NCBI RefSeq assembly: GCF_001639745.1
Contig: NZ_LTAX01000016.1
Location: 16,688 to 80,687, forward strand
DNA length: 64,000 nucleotides
Direction: 5' to 3'
Origin: Marinomonas gallaica
Lineage (GTDB): Bacteria > Pseudomonadota > Gammaproteobacteria > Pseudomonadales > Marinomonadaceae
Below the pieces are notes generated by a model that saw only the letters and a program-made list of their open reading frames with translations, had not been told where the DNA came from and ran no database searches. Within the stretch, counting starts at the first letter, position 1, and each line of letters starts with the position of its first letter. This document shows positions 34,444 through 43,404 of this stretch, one piece after another. A program made the position numbers and the translations under genes.

Positions 34444-34701
34444 TTAGTTAGAAGCAAGCAGAGCATCAAGCTCGCCAGCATTGTCGAGAGCAAATAGGTC
34501 GTCGCAACCCCCTACATGACGCTCGCCAATCCAGATTTGCGGTACAGTGTGGCGACCGCTTTTTTCCATCATTTGTTGACGTGAAGCATGGTCGCCATCG
34601 ACACAGATTTCACTGAAGTCCGCTTGCTTGTGTTGCAACAGTTGTTTTGCACGAAAGCAAAATGGGCAATAGTTGCTCGAATAAATAGTGACATTTGCCA
34701 T
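34444..34701 (-). CDS. grxC: Glutaredoxin 3
   Basis: This 85-residue glutaredoxin reduces disulfides with glutathione. It shows the active site YSSNYCPFCFRAKQLLQHKQ near 7-26, with CPFC in place of the more usual CPYC. The glutathione-binding TVPQIWIGERHVGGCDDLFA (cis-Pro and GG-x-D) lies near 52. Length agrees with E. coli GrxC (83). It is placed between the rhodanese gene (14-bp gap) and secB. The Phe for Tyr change in the active site is conservative and occurs in other members. Confidence 0.95.
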   Translation of the reverse strand: MANVTIYSSNYCPFCFRAKQLLQHKQADFSEICVDGDHASRQQMMEKSGRHTVPQIWIGERHVGGCDDLFALDNAGELDALLASN

Positions 34702-34715
34702 TGCGGACCTCTCAA

Positions 34716-35132
34716 TTATTTTTTAACAAGTGGTAGACCAGCGCTCTGCCACTCAGTGACGCCACCTTGTAGTTTGTAGACATCAAATCCTGACTTGATC
34801 AGCTCTTTGGCACTTGAGCCAGCCGTCATCCCATTTTTACATACTAAGATGATGGGGGATGATTTGTATTTTTCTAGGGTATTCGATGAATCTTTTAGTT
34901 TTGCAGAAGGAATGTTGATTGAGCCAGTTAAGTGGCCTGTACGAAATTCGTTTGCTGGACGAATGTCGACGACAACCGCTTCTTTATCGTTGATTAAGTT
35001 GGTCGCTGCGGCCGCAGTCACGGTGCGAGCACCCCCTCGGGTTTCTATAAAAATCACAGTAGCAGCGATGGCAATAAAGACCGCTACCATTTCCCAATGG
35101 TTCAAAGAAAATTCAATTAGTTGGTTCATCAT
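34716..35132 (-). CDS. yibN: Membrane-anchored rhodanese (YibN-like)
   Basis: The 138-residue product has one N-terminal membrane helix (NHWEMVAVFIAIAATVIFIE). It is followed by a rhodanese domain: AAATNLINDKEAVVVDIRPA near 40, EFRTGHLTGSINIPSAKLKD near 62 and the active-site loop ILVCKNGMTAGSSAKELIKS near 95 with the catalytic Cys. It is equivalent to E. coli YibN, which precedes grxC and secB in the same order. The physiological sulfur donor and acceptor are unknown. The N-terminus is MMNQLIEF; the second ATG is only one codon later. Confidence 0.88.
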   Translation of the reverse strand: MMNQLIEFSLNHWEMVAVFIAIAATVIFIETRGGARTVTAAAATNLINDKEAVVVDIRPANEFRTGHLTGSINIPSAKLKDSSNTLEKYKSSPIILVCKNGMTAGSSAKELIKSGFDVYKLQGGVTEWQSAGLPLVKK

Positions 35133-35221
35133 TTCGTTTCAAGCCTGTCAAAAAACTGCGAAGCATTATACACGGTGAGGGTAAAGGGTACATACTAGCA
35201 AACCAGTGGAGCAAAAATGGA

Positions 35222-35863
35222 GTGAAAGCAGTGTTTTATAACAGTTTAAAGGCATTATGTTGCATTCTTTTTATCAGCAGCCTAATTGCCTGCAGTGGTA
35301 TCAAAACTAAGTCAGTGGTTGAGCAGACACGTGAGCAGCAGCAGATCGAATTGGCCACCTTGCTTGATCGGCTTTGGCAGCGAGCACATATTATTCCAAC
35401 CTTGCAGCAGGGCGCGCCTTTAATTAGCACGGCCAAGGCTGGCCAGAAAGCGATAGCGGAACAAAATCAGCACAATATCAGGGTGGCTAAAGCAGCGCTT
35501 TCTAAGCTCGATCAAGCATTAGTTGAGCGTAAACAACAGCCTTCTACTGGAGATCTCGCTGTGTTGACGGCGGTGAATATCCGCGATGCGAAGCAACAAA
35601 CTTACCATGCTGAGCCATTAACATTGTTCCGTTCAGAGAAAACCCAGTGGCGGTTGATGAATGCAGCTGGACAAGAAATTTCTCTTAGCGTGGTTTGGAA
35701 CGAAGAGGGCAACTTGTACATTGAAGGTCAAGATACAATGGATTTAAGCCCAAGTAGCCCTGATACGCCCATCACGCTACAAGTGTTTTACTACGCTGGA
35801 AAAGTCTTAGCCCAGGCCTCACTGACCTTGGAGCTGCAAGCAAAAGTACCGCGTTTAGGCTAA
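35222..35863 (+). CDS. Hypothetical lipoprotein
   Basis: The 213-residue frame starts at GTG with TGGAGTG just before it, an overlap-type weak ribosome site. The N-terminus has a lipoprotein signal (LKALCCILFISSLIACSGIK, lipobox LIAC, Cys near 25). A helical segment rich in Gln and Ala follows (EQTREQQQIELATLLDRLWQ, and AGQKAIAEQNQHNIRVAKAA). A C-terminal beta-rich part TLFRSEKTQWRLMNAAGQEI ends the protein. No family recognised. It is probably an outer-membrane or periplasmic lipoprotein. It lies between the rhodanese and DUF1338 genes and is bounded by a terminator that overlaps its stop codon. Confidence 0.65.
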   Translation: MKAVFYNSLKALCCILFISSLIACSGIKTKSVVEQTREQQQIELATLLDRLWQRAHIIPTLQQGAPLISTAKAGQKAIAEQNQHNIRVAKAALSKLDQALVERKQQPSTGDLAVLTAVNIRDAKQQTYHAEPLTLFRSEKTQWRLMNAAGQEISLSVVWNEEGNLYIEGQDTMDLSPSSPDTPITLQVFYYAGKVLAQASLTLELQAKVPRLG

Positions 35864-35875
35864 CGCAGTACTTTT
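35842..35875. terminator. Bidirectional terminator overlapping the lipoprotein stop codon
   Basis: AAAAGTAC-c-GCGTT / AACGC-a-GTACTTTT forms a long stem with one internal mismatch and loop taggct, between convergent genes. The stop codon of the lipoprotein gene lies inside the hairpin. Confidence 0.75.
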
Positions 35876-35882
35876 TACGGAG

Positions 35883-36689
35883 TTAGCTTGCGGTGTTCGT
35901 TGAGTCAAAAATTTTATCGGCGTTGCCTTCGATAAAACTATCGAATAATTCGCCGTTAGGTTGCTTGTGGCGTAATGCAAACTCATAGAAGCAGCTAGGG
36001 ATAACGCGTGTCTCGCCTCCTGCAAAGGTGACACTCACTTTGTCTGCCATGGTCGAAGACTGTTCTAAATACAATTCTGGTGAGCCTTTTACCAATCCAC
36101 CAGTTTGATTCAACGTGTAGCCCTCGTCCATAAGGAGCTGGTTAACCTGCTCAATGGTCGGGGTTTTACTCAGATGGTTAATGCTGACGGTAAAGTGGTT
36201 AGCCTGCATCCCCATCGTACTTAACCATGCAGCATATTCACTGTGCTCTAGCAGCGTGACGTAATCCTGCTCCGAAATAGGTTGCCAGAGACATTTAGAC
36301 CAGAAGATTTCTGGTCCAGTTACGGCATCATTTGGGATTTGCGCTACTAGTTGGCCAATGATCGCTTGGCACGGCTCTGGTAGTTCCTCTGTAAGCAGTT
36401 CGGATAAGAATATTTTTGGGGCATCGGTTTGGCTCTCATGCTTATAGCAGCGTGCCTTCAAGTGCTTACCCTCAAAGCGAAACGCTCCGTAAGCATGATA
36501 ACCAAGGCTTTCTAAGACTGGCTCCAGTTTTTCAAGAGCAATAGGCGAGTGGGCAAAGGTGCGAAACGCAATGTGGTCATTGATGACCTGCTCACCTTGC
36601 TGGGTGAACAATGTTTGAATGCGCTGCGCTTGGGGAGCGACTTGAGTATAAACGTCCCATAGCGACGCGAAAAATTGATCAACTTGCAT
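35883..36689 (-). CDS. DUF1338 protein, probable 2-oxoadipate dioxygenase/decarboxylase (HglS-like, short form)
   Basis: HglS of Pseudomonas putida converts 2-oxoadipate to 2-hydroxyglutarate in lysine breakdown. This 268-residue relative is much shorter than HglS (about 460) but keeps the metal-binding pattern: VINDHIAFRTFAHSP near residue 35 (His39), GMQANHFTVSINHL near 163 and PSCFYEFALRHKQPNG near 236. The genomic context is strong: LysR regulator next door, then amaB and amaA, the same set as in the P. putida lysine locus. The short form could be a paralogue with another 2-oxoacid substrate. The enzymatic call is therefore an inference from family and context. Confidence 0.78.
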   Translation of the reverse strand: MQVDQFFASLWDVYTQVAPQAQRIQTLFTQQGEQVINDHIAFRTFAHSPIALEKLEPVLESLGYHAYGAFRFEGKHLKARCYKHESQTDAPKIFLSELLTEELPEPCQAIIGQLVAQIPNDAVTGPEIFWSKCLWQPISEQDYVTLLEHSEYAAWLSTMGMQANHFTVSINHLSKTPTIEQVNQLLMDEGYTLNQTGGLVKGSPELYLEQSSTMADKVSVTFAGGETRVIPSCFYEFALRHKQPNGELFDSFIEGNADKIFDSTNTAS

Positions 36690-36784
36690 GTCTTACTCCT
36701 GTGAAATCGGCATGATAGATCTCAATGTAAGGGGGGGGATTCAGCAATACAAAAGGTAAAATGACATCTGGTAATGCATAAAAC

Positions 36785-37651
36785 TCATGAGCTAGCCGGT
36801 ATTGTTGTATTTTTGTTATTCATTAGTGGCTTTACAGACAAAATCGTATTGATTAAATGTGCGGGTAGATTAATGCCTTTATTGTGTGCAATACCGACAA
36901 CGCGTTTTAACGCCACATCATTAAGGGGACGAATGGTGACGTCCTGTCTTCCTCTTAGCGAATGCTCTGGGATCAATGAGATGCCCAGTCCCGCAGCGAC
37001 CAGATCCAGCGCGTATTCTTCGGTTTTTACTTGGGCTCTTATGTCCATGTTGATGCCCTGCTTTTGTACCAAATAATTCCAAGATTCTTGGATGTCACAG
37101 GGACGGCGAGAAATAAACGCCAGTTTGTCGATCTGTTTAATTGACAGTGATGCGAACTCAGTGAGCCAGTGATCATTCGCCATGGCAATTACGTAATTGT
37201 CTTCCCACAGTTGATAGAACACATCGCTGTCCGTGATGTAACTACTACAGGTAAAACGTAAATCTGCGTCTTCTGAAGCATCGACCAAACTAAATGTGAG
37301 CCCTGGGATTTCATCTAATAAGCGCTTGAGCACTTGGCTAACTAGGGCGCCGGATAAAAACGGCGTCAAGGAAATTGAGACATCTAGAGGCGCATGGGAA
37401 TCGACGAACAGACTGCGCATGGTGTTCATGTCATTCACCATGCGACAGGCATGTGGATAGAGTTGCGCGCCACTGTCGGTGGGTGTGACGCCTTTTGAGT
37501 GACGGACAAAAAGCTGCGTACCTAAGTCATTTTCCAGCTGCGCAAGTGTTGTGGAAATGGACGGCTGAGCGACAAAACAACGCTTTGCTGCTGCACTTAA
37601 ACTGCGTTCTTCAAAAACCGCTATAAAATATCGCAGTGAGCGAATGTCCAC
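36785..37651 (-). CDS. LysR-family regulator of the lysine/pipecolate locus
   Basis: The 288-residue LysR-type regulator has the N-terminal winged helix MDIRSLRYFIAVFEERSLSA, SAAAKRCFVAQPSISTTLAQ and LENDLGTQLFVRHSKGVTPT. An effector-binding domain follows (VSISLTPFLSGALVSQVLKR, GLGISLIPEHSLRGRQDVTI). It is divergent from amaB across a 154-bp spacer with two overlapping palindromes, and lies upstream of the DUF1338 gene (95-bp gap). P. putida has a LysR gene in the same place between its amaB and hglS homologues. The inducer is probably a lysine catabolite but is not identifiable here. Confidence 0.88.
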   Translation of the reverse strand: MDIRSLRYFIAVFEERSLSAAAKRCFVAQPSISTTLAQLENDLGTQLFVRHSKGVTPTDSGAQLYPHACRMVNDMNTMRSLFVDSHAPLDVSISLTPFLSGALVSQVLKRLLDEIPGLTFSLVDASEDADLRFTCSSYITDSDVFYQLWEDNYVIAMANDHWLTEFASLSIKQIDKLAFISRRPCDIQESWNYLVQKQGINMDIRAQVKTEEYALDLVAAGLGISLIPEHSLRGRQDVTIRPLNDVALKRVVGIAHNKGINLPAHLINTILSVKPLMNNKNTTIPASS

Positions 37652-37682
37652 ATGAGCCTCCTTTTTATTGGGTCGCTTTTAA

Positions 37683-37715
37683 TATAGCTCGATCTGGCTA
37701 TAGGGCAAGCCTATA
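37683..37715. promoter_or_regulatory. Overlapping LysR-type palindromes between lysR and amaB
   Basis: TATAGC-N8-GCTATA (37683-37702) and TATAGG-N5-CCTATA (37699-37715) are both perfect and overlap by four bases. The first fits the LysR rule ATAG-Nx-CTAT with T-N11-A spacing inside it. They lie 32-64 bp upstream of the lysR start, on the amaB-distal side of the spacer. Confidence 0.6.
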
Positions 37716-37805
37716 CCAGAGCAATAAAATCAATATTTCTCATCAATATGTAGAGTGAGTACAGTGGAATCAAACTTACTTGATGAAAACTGATGGGGAT
37801 AAACC

Positions 37806-39350
37806 ATGACATTAGCATGCTTAGACACACTGGGTATAAACAGCTTAAAACAAGGTGATACGTTTTACAGCGTATTAACAGGTAATGCTGTTGCTTTGGG
37901 TGAAGGCAGTGCTTTTTCTGCGCACAGCCCAATCGATGGTGCGACACTGTCTACTTTTAATAATGCAACCCCAGCGCAGCTGGAAAGCGTTAATGCTCAG
38001 CTGCAAGACGCCTTTAAGACATTGCGATCCATTCCAGCACCACGACGCGGTGAGCTAGTGCGTCGTATTGGTGAAGAGGCACGTAAATACAAGACAGAGC
38101 TGGCGCAGGTGATCTCGTTAGAGGCGGGCAAAATCCTTCCTGAGGCATTGGGTGAAGTACAAGAATGGATTGATGTTTGTGACTTTGCAGTGGGCCAATC
38201 ACGCATGCTGCATGGCTTGTCGATCGTTTCTGAACGCCCCGGCCACCGTATGATGGAGCAATGGCACCCACTTGGCCCTGTGGCCGTGATTACCGCATTC
38301 AACTTCCCGATGGCAGTATGGGCTTGGAACGCTATGTTAGGTCTCGTATGTGGTGATCCTATTTTGCTTAAGCCTTCTGAAAAAGCCCCTCTATGTGCTA
38401 TGGCAATGTACAAAATTGCGCAAAATGTGATTGCTGATATGCCTGACATTCCAAAAGCCTCGGTCAGTGTGATGATCGGTGGTCGTGACTTAGGTGAAGC
38501 GATTTCAGCGAGTCCTGTTTTCCCACTTGTCTCGGCAACGGGTTCAACGGCGATGGGCGTAGCGGTAGCGAAAACAGTGGCCGGTCGTCTGGGTCGTTCT
38601 TTGTTAGAGCTGGGTGGCAACAATGCCATGATCGTATCCGATACGGCGGATCTAGATCTTGCTTTACGTGCCATCGTATTCTCGGCAGCGGGCACAGCAG
38701 GTCAACGTTGTACGACATTACGCCGACTGATTACTCATGAGTCTGTCGTAGATGGCTTAGTCGAACGAGTTGCAAAATCTTACGGAACATTGCGCATTGG
38801 TAACCCATTAGAAGATGGGAATCTAGTCGGGCCTTTGATTGACGAAGGCAGCTACAATCGTATGCAGCAAGCATTAGAGACGGCCAAAGCACAGGGCGGC
38901 GAAGTTATTTGCGGTGGCGAGCGTGTGACTGAAGGCGTACCAGCAGGCGGTTTCTATGTGAAGCCTGCGATTGTTCGTATCGCACATGATGCGCCGATTG
39001 TTCACGAAGAAACCTTTGCGCCTATTATGTATGTGTTGACGTACAAAACTTTCGAAGAGGCGATCAACATTCAAAACGAAGTACCTCAAGGGTTGTCTTC
39101 TGCGGTATTCACCGAAAGCATGCGTGAAGCTGAAATGTTTATGTCTCCGGATGGTTCTGATTGTGGTATTGCCAATGTCAACATCGGTACCTCTGGTGCT
39201 GAAATTGGTGGCGCGTTTGGCGGTGAGAAAGAAACAGGTGGTGGTCGTGAATCGGGCTCCGATGCATGGCGTAACTACATGCGCCGTACCACCAATACGG
39301 TTAACTACGGTGGTGATTTGCCACTGGCTCAAGGCATTGTTTTCGAATAA
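37806..39350 (+). CDS. amaB: L-piperidine-6-carboxylate / 2-aminoadipate semialdehyde dehydrogenase
   Basis: The 514-residue ALDH7-type aldehyde dehydrogenase would oxidise 2-aminoadipate semialdehyde (from pipecolate oxidation) to 2-aminoadipate with NAD. Motifs: HPLGPVAVITAFNFPMAVWA near 154, ILLKPSEKAPLCAMA near 186, LLELGGNNAMIV with Glu268 as base and SAAGTAGQRCTTLRR with Cys302 as nucleophile. It also has EETFAPIMYVLTYKTFEEAI near 400. GGGGATAAACC precedes the ATG. The gene is followed by amaA after a terminator and faces a LysR gene. The closest functional relative is P. putida AmaB. Betaine-type or succinate-semialdehyde roles are less likely given the ALDH7 pattern and context. Confidence 0.9.
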   Translation: MTLACLDTLGINSLKQGDTFYSVLTGNAVALGEGSAFSAHSPIDGATLSTFNNATPAQLESVNAQLQDAFKTLRSIPAPRRGELVRRIGEEARKYKTELAQVISLEAGKILPEALGEVQEWIDVCDFAVGQSRMLHGLSIVSERPGHRMMEQWHPLGPVAVITAFNFPMAVWAWNAMLGLVCGDPILLKPSEKAPLCAMAMYKIAQNVIADMPDIPKASVSVMIGGRDLGEAISASPVFPLVSATGSTAMGVAVAKTVAGRLGRSLLELGGNNAMIVSDTADLDLALRAIVFSAAGTAGQRCTTLRRLITHESVVDGLVERVAKSYGTLRIGNPLEDGNLVGPLIDEGSYNRMQQALETAKAQGGEVICGGERVTEGVPAGGFYVKPAIVRIAHDAPIVHEETFAPIMYVLTYKTFEEAINIQNEVPQGLSSAVFTESMREAEMFMSPDGSDCGIANVNIGTSGAEIGGAFGGEKETGGGRESGSDAWRNYMRRTTNTVNYGGDLPLAQGIVFE

Positions 39351-39371
39351 TCGAAGCGTTCCTAGCCCTGT

Positions 39372-39400
39372 AAAAAGGCGAGCCTTTGCTCGCCTTTTTT
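39372..39400 (+). terminator. Terminator after amaB
   Basis: AAAAAGGCGAGC / GCTCGCCTTTTT is a perfect 12-bp stem with loop cttt, 21 bp after the amaB stop. It lies between amaB and amaA, so amaA must have its own promoter or depend on read-through. Confidence 0.9.
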
Positions 39401-39450
39401 GATTCTCGTATAAGTCTTTTTATCTTTTTGCGTTATAGGAGTTCGTCCCT

Positions 39451-40722
39451 ATGTTGATGCAGCCTTGTGATTCTTTATGGCGTGCCAGCGCCCCAGCAGC
39501 GCCAGAGTTACCGATGCTTGATCAAGAACTGACGGTAGATGTTGCCATCGTAGGCGGTGGGTTCACTGGATTATCTGCGGCGTTGCATTTAGCGAAATTG
39601 GGTATCAATGTCGCGTTGGTCGAGGCCGAGGAAATTGGCTTTGGTGGATCTGGACGTAATGTCGGCTTAGCCAATGCCGGATTGTGGCTAGAGCCTGATG
39701 AGTTGGATCGACAGCTAGGCGCTGAGGCGGGACGCGTTTTGTATGATGCGTTGGCCGTTGCGCCCGATTATGTCTATGGCCTTATCGAAGAGTACAGCAT
39801 TGAATGCGAAGCAACACGGCATGGCACATTGCATTGTGGCGTCGGCAAATCTGGACTTACACAACTTCAGCGTCGCTGTGAGCAAATGCAACGTCGTGGA
39901 GCGCCAGTAGAATTATTATCCGCTGCAGAGGCTCAAGAACGTATTGGTTCAGAGAAATTTAATGCCGCATTGTTTGACCCTAGAGCCGGGACGATTCAGC
40001 CGCTTGCTTATGCTCGAGGCTTAGCACGCGCAGCATTAAAAGAAGGCGCGCAGCTATTTGATCACTCGCCAGTTGAAAATATTGTACCAGAAGGGGATTT
40101 ATGGCGTGTTAAAACGGCTCAAGGTCACCTCAAAGCAGAGCGAGTGATACTCGCGACGAACGCTTATGGCGAATACGGTGTTAAAGACCAAGCGCGTAAA
40201 TTTGTGCCTATTTTTTACAGTCAACTGGCGACGAAACCATTAACCGACCAGCAATTGAACGACGTTCTACCTAATAAAGAAGGCTGTTGGGATACTTGTA
40301 CGGTCATGAGTTCGTTCCGTATGGATCAGCACGGGCGCTTAGTCTTTGGTGGTATGGGTGGGGAGTCGCATTATCATGCAAGTTGGGCATCGCAACGTGT
40401 AAAAGAGCTTTGGCCGATTCTTGAAAAAGTCGAGTGGGATTTTTCTTGGACCGGCAAAATTGCTTATAGCGAGGATCATTTGCCACACTGCCAACAACTT
40501 CAGCGCGGCCTATTTAGTATTGCTGGTTACAGCGGTCGAGGTATTGGTCCTGGAACGGTTGTAGGTAAAGAGCTAGCAGAATGGTTTGCTGGGCAGCGCG
40601 ACAGTTTATCTGTACCGATGACAACTTTGCGTGACATACCATTACGCGAGGTGAAGCGTATGTTCTACGAGGTCGGTGCACACGGCTATCATTATGGTCA
40701 AAGTGCGCATGTTTTAAAGTAG
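39451..40722 (+). CDS. amaA: FAD-dependent L-pipecolate oxidase
   Basis: The 423-residue DadA-type FAD oxidoreductase would oxidise L-pipecolate to piperideine-6-carboxylate, the substrate of AmaB. It has the dinucleotide motif VDVAIVGGGFTGLSAALHLA near 29 and FGGSGRNVGLANAGLWLEPD near 64, the latter typical of the DAO/GlcD-like amine oxidases. Later motifs are VILATNAYGEYGVKD near 230 and FSIAGYSGRGIGPGTVVGKE near 350, which closes the FAD site. ATAGGAG lies nine bases upstream of the ATG. Directly after amaB, as in Pseudomonas, although separated by a terminator. Another amine substrate is possible if the context is misleading. Confidence 0.87.
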   Translation: MLMQPCDSLWRASAPAAPELPMLDQELTVDVAIVGGGFTGLSAALHLAKLGINVALVEAEEIGFGGSGRNVGLANAGLWLEPDELDRQLGAEAGRVLYDALAVAPDYVYGLIEEYSIECEATRHGTLHCGVGKSGLTQLQRRCEQMQRRGAPVELLSAAEAQERIGSEKFNAALFDPRAGTIQPLAYARGLARAALKEGAQLFDHSPVENIVPEGDLWRVKTAQGHLKAERVILATNAYGEYGVKDQARKFVPIFYSQLATKPLTDQQLNDVLPNKEGCWDTCTVMSSFRMDQHGRLVFGGMGGESHYHASWASQRVKELWPILEKVEWDFSWTGKIAYSEDHLPHCQQLQRGLFSIAGYSGRGIGPGTVVGKELAEWFAGQRDSLSVPMTTLRDIPLREVKRMFYEVGAHGYHYGQSAHVLK

Positions 40723-40767
40723 TGCAGAATGATGAACGAAAGTTCGGAGATTTTTGACATAAAAAAC

Positions 40768-40797
40768 GAGGAAGCCGCAATGACAACGGCTTCCTTT
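40768..40797 (+). terminator. Terminator after amaA
   Basis: GGAAGCCG / CGGCTTCC, an 8-bp stem with a 9-base loop followed by TTTC, 45 bp beyond the amaA stop. Confidence 0.7.
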
Positions 40798-40868
40798 CGC
40801 GTCACAATGGCCGAGTTTTAAAAGTTAATGTAAAGTCACTCCCCCATTATTCTAAAAACGGTCGCCCG

Positions 40869-41765
40869 ATGCGCAGATACATTCCATCCTCTACGGCGCT
40901 CAAGTGCTTTGAAGCGTCTGTTCGACACTTAAGTTTTACGCGTGCAGCACAAGAGTTACACCTTACCCAAAGTGCGGTAAGTCGTCAGATTCGCAATCTG
41001 GAGGAGTTCCTATCAAGGGACTTATTCATTCGTTTAAACAAACGACTGGTTCTGACGAATACTGGTGCAGCTTATTACAAAGAGATTGTTCCATTGCTCG
41101 ACTGCATGGAAAATGCCAGTTTACGCATGCTGCATCGTGAGGATGAAAAGACCACTCTGACCATCTCGGCATTGCCGACTTTCGCATCTTACTGGCTAAT
41201 GCCAAAATTGGCCGAATTTTCTAAAACACATCCCCAGTTCCAAATCAAAGTCCGTTCGCTCGATGATGCGGCTAAGTTTGATCCTGAAGCGATTGATATC
41301 ATTTTGCATTATGGTGGCGATCATTGGCCCCGTGCGGTCAGTCATCATTTGCTTGGCGAGTCTGTTGTGGCGGTGTGTGCTCCCGCTATTTTAGAGCCTC
41401 TAAAGGGCGATGAATTGATCCCCAGTAATGTGCTCGACTTTCCGCTGTTACATTTAACATCGCGCATCAATGCTTGGCCGGATTGGCTAGCCGCTCATAA
41501 CTTAGAAAGTGATTCGTTAGCGGGGCCTGCCTTCGCACACTTCCATATGCTGTTAGAAGCCGCCAAACATGGTATGGGTGTGGCGATTCTACCGTCTATT
41601 ATTGCCAAGCAAAGTCTTGCAAGTGGTGAGTTGGTCGCACCTTTTAGTCAAGCGCTGGACACACCGCATGAGTATTTGTTGTCTTATCCCGCCGATAAGG
41701 CCGATTTAGAACAAGTGGTTACCTTCCGTGACTGGTTGTTGAATAAAGCCAGTGTAACGAAATAG
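40869..41765 (+). CDS. LysR-family regulator (GcvA-like)
   Basis: The 298-residue regulator begins MRRYIPSSTALKCFEASVRH, then LSFTRAAQELHLTQSAVSRQ and IRNLEEFLSRDLFIRLNKRL. This is the GcvA-like branch of LysR proteins, in which the first residues read P-s-l-x-a-L-x-x-F-E. The effector domain shows TISALPTFASYWLMPKLAEF near 98 and AAKHGMGVAILPSIIAKQSL near 235. It is co-oriented with amaB and amaA and follows a terminator, so it may be separately transcribed. It could be a second regulator of the lysine/pipecolate locus or control genes elsewhere; the sequence does not decide. Confidence 0.85.
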   Translation: MRRYIPSSTALKCFEASVRHLSFTRAAQELHLTQSAVSRQIRNLEEFLSRDLFIRLNKRLVLTNTGAAYYKEIVPLLDCMENASLRMLHREDEKTTLTISALPTFASYWLMPKLAEFSKTHPQFQIKVRSLDDAAKFDPEAIDIILHYGGDHWPRAVSHHLLGESVVAVCAPAILEPLKGDELIPSNVLDFPLLHLTSRINAWPDWLAAHNLESDSLAGPAFAHFHMLLEAAKHGMGVAILPSIIAKQSLASGELVAPFSQALDTPHEYLLSYPADKADLEQVVTFRDWLLNKASVTK

Positions 41766-41860
41766 ATTTCATCGCTCCGAGTGGTTGTCTTGCTGTGCCG
41801 CTTACTAAGGCTATGGTAGTATCGAATTTATTGCTTAGTTACAGATCGGGATGAGCACTT

Positions 41861-43390
41861 ATGAACAAGAAAACCACTGCACTGTTTATTTTAGATGGAT
41901 GGGGATACAGCGAAACGTCCACTTCCAATGCAATTGCTGCAGCGAATACACCAAACTGGGATAAGCTCTGGAGCGAACGTCCTCATAGCTTAATTAAAAC
42001 ATCTGGTTTAGCGGTTGGTTTACCGGAAGGTCAGATGGGTAACTCGGAAGTCGGTCATATGAACCTAGGTGCAGGCCGAGTGGTTTATCAAAACTTCACG
42101 CGCATTGGTAAAGCGATCGAAGACGGAAGTTTCTTTGAAAACCAAGCATTGGTAAACGCCGTCGATAAAGCGGTCGCAGCGGACAAAGCTGTACACGTGC
42201 TGGGCTTAGTTTCCGCAGGTGGTGTTCATTCTCATCACGAACAAATTATGTCGATGTGTGAATTGGCTGCAAAACGTGGCGCGAAAGCGATCTACGTGCA
42301 TGGCTTCACCGATGGACGTGACACACCTCCGCGTTCGGCGCATACGCCAGTTGCGCAAATCGAGAACAAACTGAAGGACCTTGGTGTTGGTCGTATCGCA
42401 ACGTTAACGGGACGCTATTATGCCATGGACCGTGATAACCGATGGGATCGCGTACAGCAAGCATACGATGCCATTGTGCTAGGCGAAAGTGAATACCAAG
42501 CAGACCGTGCGTTTGATGCCATTGACGAGGCCTATGATCGTGATGAAAACGATGAATTTGTGAAAGCAACTGTGGTGGGTGAATCGGTCAAAGTGGAAGA
42601 CGGTGATGCCATTGTATTCGCTAACTTTAGACCCGATCGAGCTCGTCAATTAACACGTGCTTTTACGGATGCTAATTTCTCTGGGTTCGAACGTAAGGTG
42701 ACGCCGGAATTGTCCGCATTTGTGACCTTTACTGAATTTGCCTCTGACATTAAAGCTGACGTTGCTTTTCCACCTGTAGCGCTGAGTAACACTCTAGGTG
42801 AAGTACTGTCGAACACCGGTAAAAAACAACTTCGCATTGCTGAAACAGAAAAGTACGCTCACGTTACTTTCTTCTTTAATGGCGGTGAAGAAGCCGTTTT
42901 TGAAGGCGAAGAGCGGGAGTTGATTCCTTCTCCGAATGTAGCAACGTACGACCTTAAACCAGAAATGAGTGCCCCAGAGGTGACAGATAAATTGGTTGAG
43001 GTAATCGAAGCTGGCAAATACGATACTATTATCTGTAACTTTGCCAACGGTGACATGGTGGGCCACAGTGGTATCTTTGATGCAGCGGTCAAAGCGGTAG
43101 AAACCGTTGATCTGTGTTTAGGCCGTATTCTGGTTGCCTTGGAAAAAAACGAAGGCCAGTGTTTGATTACTGCAGACCATGGTAACGTGGAACAAATGTT
43201 GAGCGATGATGGTTCTCAGCCACTCACGTCTCATACGCTTGAGCCAGTGCCATTAGTCATGGTGACGCCACAAGCGAATTGGTCGCTAAAAGAAGGCGCT
43301 TTGTGTGACATTGCTCCGACTATTCTTGAAATGATGGGCATGGATGTACCAGCAGAAATGACTGGTCACAGTTTACTTGTCCGTGCTTAA
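41861..43390 (+). CDS. gpmI: 2,3-bisphosphoglycerate-independent phosphoglycerate mutase
   Basis: GpmI interconverts 2- and 3-phosphoglycerate in glycolysis using two Mn ions. The 509-residue product has all hallmark motifs: [20 protein letters not shown] near 5 (metal Asp), [20 protein letters not shown] near 57 with the phosphoserine, [20 protein letters not shown] near 110 and [20 protein letters not shown] near 147. [16 protein letters not shown] is near 250, and [20 protein letters not shown] near 435 carries metal His/Asp. It starts the gpmI-envC-ctpA-yibQ run (15-bp gap to envC), which is conserved as gpmM-envC-yibQ in enterobacteria. Confidence 0.97.
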   Translation: MNKKTTALFILDGWGYSETSTSNAIAAANTPNWDKLWSERPHSLIKTSGLAVGLPEGQMGNSEVGHMNLGAGRVVYQNFTRIGKAIEDGSFFENQALVNAVDKAVAADKAVHVLGLVSAGGVHSHHEQIMSMCELAAKRGAKAIYVHGFTDGRDTPPRSAHTPVAQIENKLKDLGVGRIATLTGRYYAMDRDNRWDRVQQAYDAIVLGESEYQADRAFDAIDEAYDRDENDEFVKATVVGESVKVEDGDAIVFANFRPDRARQLTRAFTDANFSGFERKVTPELSAFVTFTEFASDIKADVAFPPVALSNTLGEVLSNTGKKQLRIAETEKYAHVTFFFNGGEEAVFEGEERELIPSPNVATYDLKPEMSAPEVTDKLVEVIEAGKYDTIICNFANGDMVGHSGIFDAAVKAVETVDLCLGRILVALEKNEGQCLITADHGNVEQMLSDDGSQPLTSHTLEPVPLVMVTPQANWSLKEGALCDIAPTILEMMGMDVPAEMTGHSLLVRA

Positions 43391-43404
43391 TAAAGGGAAT
43401 CCTT

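Noticed and set aside
38874..39332. 152-codon frame antisense to amaB
   Set aside because: Shadow of the strongly conserved ALDH frame, rich in His, Cys and Thr without any recognisable motif.
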